Shown here piece after piece: positions 61,138-64,000 of a stretch of 64,000 bases of DNA (positions are counted from its first letter, which is position 1; the number at the start of each line of letters is the position of its first letter). The notes below the pieces were generated by a model that was not told the DNA's origin, did not search any database, and saw only the letters and a program-made list of their open reading frames with translations. The stretch lies in the NCBI GenBank assembly GCA_002424815.1, contig DILB01000017.1:1-64000 (forward strand), in the 5' to 3' direction. The stretch is from Caryophanales bacterium UBA5603. Its GTDB lineage: Bacteria > Bacillota_I > Bacilli_A > Izemoplasmatales > Hujiaoplasmataceae. A program made the position numbers and the translations under genes.

Positions 61138-61452
61138 TTAATGAGGAAAAAGAATTTCGAGTAGGCCAAAAAGAAAGATGAAGCCACCCAATAATGTTAA
61201 AATCAAGGTTAAAACGGATTTGATTTTATCGATAATAAGCGATATTAGACCGGTAAAAAAACCGATGCTTCCAAACATCCAAGCCAAGAAAACGGGAATT
61301 GAAAGTAATAAATTATCAAAAAAATACTCACCACCGTCGGGATCAAAAACTTTGATGATAAAATAGAAAAAAGCCAAACAAAAACCGGTCATGAAGAGTA
61401 AAGCGTAAGTTGCCAATGAAAACTTTGTTTTTGTAAGCAAACTAATTTTCAT
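61138..61452 (-). CDS. small hypothetical membrane protein
   Basis: 104 residues with three membrane segments: about 10-35, 45-70 and 78-102. The loop FDPDGGEYFFDN lies between the first two. No family is recognised. A ribosome-site-like GGAG lies upstream of the ATG at 61452. It precedes mutY by 28 bases in the same direction, so the two may be co-transcribed. Confidence 0.65.
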   Translation of the reverse strand: MKISLLTKTKFSLATYALLFMTGFCLAFFYFIIKVFDPDGGEYFFDNLLLSIPVFLAWMFGSIGFFTGLISLIIDKIKSVLTLILTLLGGFIFLFGLLEILFPH

Positions 61453-61561
61453 GCAATCATCTCCTTATGCAGTAATATTTTACCATTTTAAATTATTTTT
61501 TTATAGGAGACCAATAAAAATCAATGATTTTTGAAGCAACTATTTAAAAATGGACGAATTC

Positions 61562-61570
61562 TGCTATAAT
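61562..61570 (+). promoter_or_regulatory. extended -10 promoter of the guanine deaminase gene
   Basis: TGCTATAAT, 29 bases upstream of the GTG start; no -35 at the normal distance. Confidence 0.55.
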
Positions 61571-61598
61571 GAACTTACGTGAATAAAGGAGTGGTTTT

Positions 61599-62051
61599 GT
61601 GGACAAATTCATGCAAATGGCCATCCAAGAGGCCAAAAAAGGTGTTGCAAAACAACATGGCGGTCCGTTTGGATCGGTCATCGTTAAGGATGGAGTTGTT
61701 ATCTCAAAAGGGCACAATCATGTCGTAATCAATCATGATCCAACCCATCACGGCGAAATTGATGCCATCCGTAAAGCCGGTAAAAAATTGAAATCATTTG
61801 ATTTGTCAGGATGTATTCTTTACACAACCGCTGAACCTTGTCCAATGTGTTTAGGCGCGATTCAATGGGCCAATATTGAAACGGTTCATTATGGATGCAA
61901 TGTCGTTGATACTGAAGCCATCGGATTTCGAGACAAACGTTTCTACGAAGATAAAAATAAGCCAATAATTCAATTGATTGAAACTGATCGTCAAGCATGT
62001 AAGAAGTTGTTTGATGACTATCAGCATATGACTCAAAAAACGCTTTATTAA
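61599..62051 (+). CDS. guaD: guanine deaminase (CDA-fold)
   Basis: 150 residues. The zinc and catalytic motifs are HHGEIDAIR (His, Glu) and TAEPCPMCLGAI (two Cys). The GGPFGSVIV near residue 21 and the length match the bacterial CDA-fold guanine deaminase rather than the tRNA enzyme TadA. It turns guanine into xanthine and ammonia. The GTG start is preceded 7 bases upstream by AAAGGAG. Confidence 0.88.
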   Translation: MDKFMQMAIQEAKKGVAKQHGGPFGSVIVKDGVVISKGHNHVVINHDPTHHGEIDAIRKAGKKLKSFDLSGCILYTTAEPCPMCLGAIQWANIETVHYGCNVVDTEAIGFRDKRFYEDKNKPIIQLIETDRQACKKLFDDYQHMTQKTLY

Positions 62052-62053
62052 CC

Positions 62054-62087
62054 ATAGCGCCTATCCGATTTCAGGGATAGGCGCTAT
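62054..62087. terminator. bidirectional terminator after guaD
   Basis: 13-bp perfect arms ATAGCGCCTATCC and GGATAGGCGCTAT with an 8-base loop, between the convergent guaD and UPF0316 genes. T-runs on both sides are interrupted. Confidence 0.75.
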
Positions 62088-62090
62088 TAA

Positions 62091-62657
62091 TTATTTAAAT
62101 AATGCTTTTCCTGAATGAATGTACCCACCAACCATTGTCGATACATCGTTTAAGACAATCATCGACTGCGGATCAATCGCTAAAATCGCATCGATGATCG
62201 TTTGAGAACCCCGTCGATTCGTATAAACCATCAAAATTGCTTTATTTTCTATTTTTCCTTTAGCATCAACGGTAGTAACGCCACATCCGAGTTCTCTAAC
62301 TTTATCGGCTATCTCAACGGATTTATCGGCTGAAGTAATGGTTTGAATCAACAGTTTCCCAAAGGCTAATTTTTGTTCTAACATCGATCCAAAGAATACA
62401 CCAGCCGCAAAGCCAAGCCCATAGGCGATTCCTTTCATCGGAGATTGCGCTAAACCAGTGATGACTGTTGATGCCACAAATACCCAAAGCATGATTTCAA
62501 CTAATGCTAAAAACACGGCTTTCGTACGATAGCCTTTCACAATTAAAATACTTCGCAAAGTTCCGATGGATACCTCAATAATTTTCGCAAAAAATATCAG
62601 TAATAATTCCCAAAGTGCTGTTACTGTTAAAATATTCCACAAATTTTCCCAAAACAT
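62091..62657 (-). CDS. UPF0316 / DUF2179 (YebE-like) membrane protein
   Basis: 188 residues. Three N-terminal membrane segments (AKIIEVSIGTLRSILIVKGYR, EIMLWVFVASTVITGL, GIAYGLGFAAGVFFGSMLEQKL) are followed by a cytoplasmic DUF2179 domain with VYTNRRGSQTIIDAILAIDP. This is the B. subtilis YebE family, of unknown role; the DUF2179 domain of relatives binds nucleotides or acts in potassium control. GAGGGGG lies upstream. Confidence 0.9.
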   Translation of the reverse strand: MFWENLWNILTVTALWELLLIFFAKIIEVSIGTLRSILIVKGYRTKAVFLALVEIMLWVFVASTVITGLAQSPMKGIAYGLGFAAGVFFGSMLEQKLAFGKLLIQTITSADKSVEIADKVRELGCGVTTVDAKGKIENKAILMVYTNRRGSQTIIDAILAIDPQSMIVLNDVSTMVGGYIHSGKALFK

Positions 62658-62784
62658 TTTCTTCCCCCTCTAATTCATTTAATGTCGATTTGTTTATGAT
62701 AATAGTATAGCATAAAAATACAAATTTTAATCCCTCGAGAAGGGTCCAATATCAGAGTAAACGTTTTCTAAAAATAAGACATAT

Positions 62785-64000
62785 TTATCTGGCTAATTTT
62801 TCAATAGATGGCGTTTTTTTATCGATATTCATCAACACAATCAATAGGATTGAGGCGATGATTTGCATTAAAATCGTGAAAATAACAATGTAACTAATAT
62901 TGATGTCGTAGAGCCAACCGACCGTGACGCTACCTAAAAACCAAGCAAAGCCGAAGACAGAGCTAAAAATGCCATACCCGGTCGCTCTTTTTTCTTTTGG
63001 CACCAAATTCGCAACCACAGCTTTCAAAATCGATTCTTGTGCACCCATGCCAATGCCCCAAAGGACCATGCCAACCAGTATCAAAGTTGTTCCTTCCGTC
63101 ACAAATAACAAAGGTGAAATAAAGATTGCCAAGAAGGTCGAAATGATTAAAGATTTCAATCCGATACGATCAAATAAGAAACCGAAAAATAAGGCAGCGA
63201 TCGCATCGATTCCCATCGCAAAGGAATAAATCAATGGCACATAAATTACATTAAATGCACCGATTTTATCAAAATGATACGCAATAAGCGGATAATCGAT
63301 AAAACCCAATGCTATAAAACTTATCGCAAGCATATAAATGATAAAACGTCGATCTCCGACAAACTTCTTATCCGGATTCACAGATTTTGATTCAAAGCCT
63401 TCCGGTTGAGGATATTTAGTCTTTGCGAACACTAATATCATAATGGTCACTATCGCAAAAATACCGAGGATTCCAAAACTGATTTGGTAACTTTGAAGTG
63501 CTGTATTACCTGTATTCGAAACGATGAAAAAGACTAATAACGGGCCTAAAAATGCGCCTGCTTGGTCCAAAGCTTCATTAATCGCAAAAGCCTTACCCGC
63601 GCCTAAATGCGGTGCAGTAAAACTAGTTAATGCCGATTTTGCCGGTGCTCGAATAGCTTTGCCAATGCGTTCCACAAGAATGAGGATAATCGCAACTTGC
63701 CAAATAGAACCATCCACTAAGCCCAATAAAGGAATGGCCAAAAGATTGATTGAATACCCTAGAATCATCATTAACCAATAGCGTTTGGTTTTATCCGCAA
63801 TCCATCCGGTGATGATTCTTAAAGCTTGGCCAATGAATTCACCTAAACCTGCCGTCATCGCTACCAGAAAAGCACTTACGCCGATAAGATTCAGGAAAGG
63901 TCCATAGATACTTCTAGCTCCTTCGTGGGTAAAATCAGAAAAGAAACTGATGATTCCAAGTAAAATGATAAATAAAAATGCGCGTTTTTTTAAAGAATGC
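62785..64000 (-). CDS. MFS transporter, 5' end outside the window
   Basis: At least 405 residues: the frame stays open up to the window edge, beyond the first internal ATG at 63858. The upstream part reads FLFIILLGIISFFSDFTHEGARSIYGPFLNLIG, the first helix and loop of an MFS protein. IGQALRIITGWIADKTKRYW is the loop 2-3 signature (GxxxDRxGR-like), and GMVLWGIGMGAQESILKAVVANLVPKEKRATGYG the second-half copy. Homologues with the SDFTHEGARSIxGPFL start are putative drug or sugar exporters; the substrate is unknown. Confidence 0.85.
   Translation of the reverse strand, partial: HSLKKRAFLFIILLGIISFFSDFTHEGARSIYGPFLNLIGVSAFLVAMTAGLGEFIGQALRIITGWIADKTKRYWLMMILGYSINLLAIPLLGLVDGSIWQVAIILILVERIGKAIRAPAKSALTSFTAPHLGAGKAFAINEALDQAGAFLGPLLVFFIVSNTGNTALQSYQISFGILGIFAIVTIMILVFAKTKYPQPEGFESKSVNPDKKFVGDRRFIIYMLAISFIALGFIDYPLIAYHFDKIGAFNVIYVPLIYSFAMGIDAIAALFFGFLFDRIGLKSLIISTFLAIFISPLLFVTEGTTLILVGMVLWGIGMGAQESILKAVVANLVPKEKRATGYGIFSSVFGFAWFLGSVTVGWLYDINISYIVIFTILMQIIASILLIVLMNIDKKTPSIEKLAR

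Overview
The window is AT-rich, uses UGA as a stop codon (for example at the ends of pcp and pilD), has Shine-Dalgarno sequences of the GGAGG type, sigma-A-like TTGACA/TATAAT promoters (often with an extended TGn -10) and many hairpin-plus-T-run terminators. Together with LrgAB, a Gram-positive-style type IV pilus locus without a secretin, and Bacillus/Clostridium-type families, this points to a low-GC monoderm bacterium (Bacilli or a Mollicutes-adjacent lineage such as Izemoplasma, Haloplasma or Acholeplasma relatives). The rank is inferred, not proven. The standard code and the six tRNA genes (Leu-GAG, Leu-CAG, Gly-GCC, Val-GAC, Gly-TCC, Pro-GGG) argue against a reduced Mycoplasma/Spiroplasma genome. 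No rRNA, prophage, insertion sequence or CRISPR array was seen.

Layout. 1-254: tandem tRNA-Leu genes. 468-2811: arginine decarboxylase plus agmatinase (polyamine synthesis). 2855-9151: membrane proteins, lrgAB, an AlkZ-like protein, a kinase-like phosphotransferase, DUF3137 and a methyltransferase. 9238-12464: threonine degradation operon tdh-kbl plus an unknown membrane protein. 13820-23642: type IV pilus/pseudopilus locus, divergently arranged (minus strand: PilB, PilC, main pilin, PilD, PilM-PilN fusion, PilO-like and an unknown anchored protein; plus strand: three minor pilins, one with a beta-helix-like tail). 23713-31532: CBS protein, two aldo/keto reductases around a surface lipoprotein, a methyltransferase, and a c-di-GMP sensor gene broken by one base. 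31686-38623: flavoproteins, M48 protease, cobalamin adenosyltransferase, 2H phosphoesterase, pyroglutamyl peptidase and a CAT-like acetyltransferase. 39047-48474: glutamate fermentation operon. 48762-51085: MscS channel and an anchored surface protein. 51207-57622: histidine degradation operon. 57800-64000: housekeeping and membrane proteins, mutY, guanine deaminase and a truncated MFS transporter.

How it fits together. HutH, HutU, HutI, glutamate formiminotransferase and formimino-THF cyclodeaminase turn histidine into glutamate, ammonia and methenyl-THF. The neighbouring operon encodes B12-dependent glutamate mutase (GlmS, GlmE, reactivase GlmL), methylaspartate ammonia-lyase and a complete citrate/citramalate lyase with its maturation enzymes (CitC, CitX-CitG fusion), so glutamate can go to mesaconate and, after hydration, citramalate to acetate and pyruvate. 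The hydratase (mesaconase) is absent from the window. A PduO-type adenosyltransferase nearby can make the adenosyl-B12 cofactor. The hut, glm and tdh promoters each carry a cre-like 14-bp operator 8-10 bp downstream of the -10 box, suggesting that all three amino-acid catabolic operons share one LacI/CcpA-type repressor.
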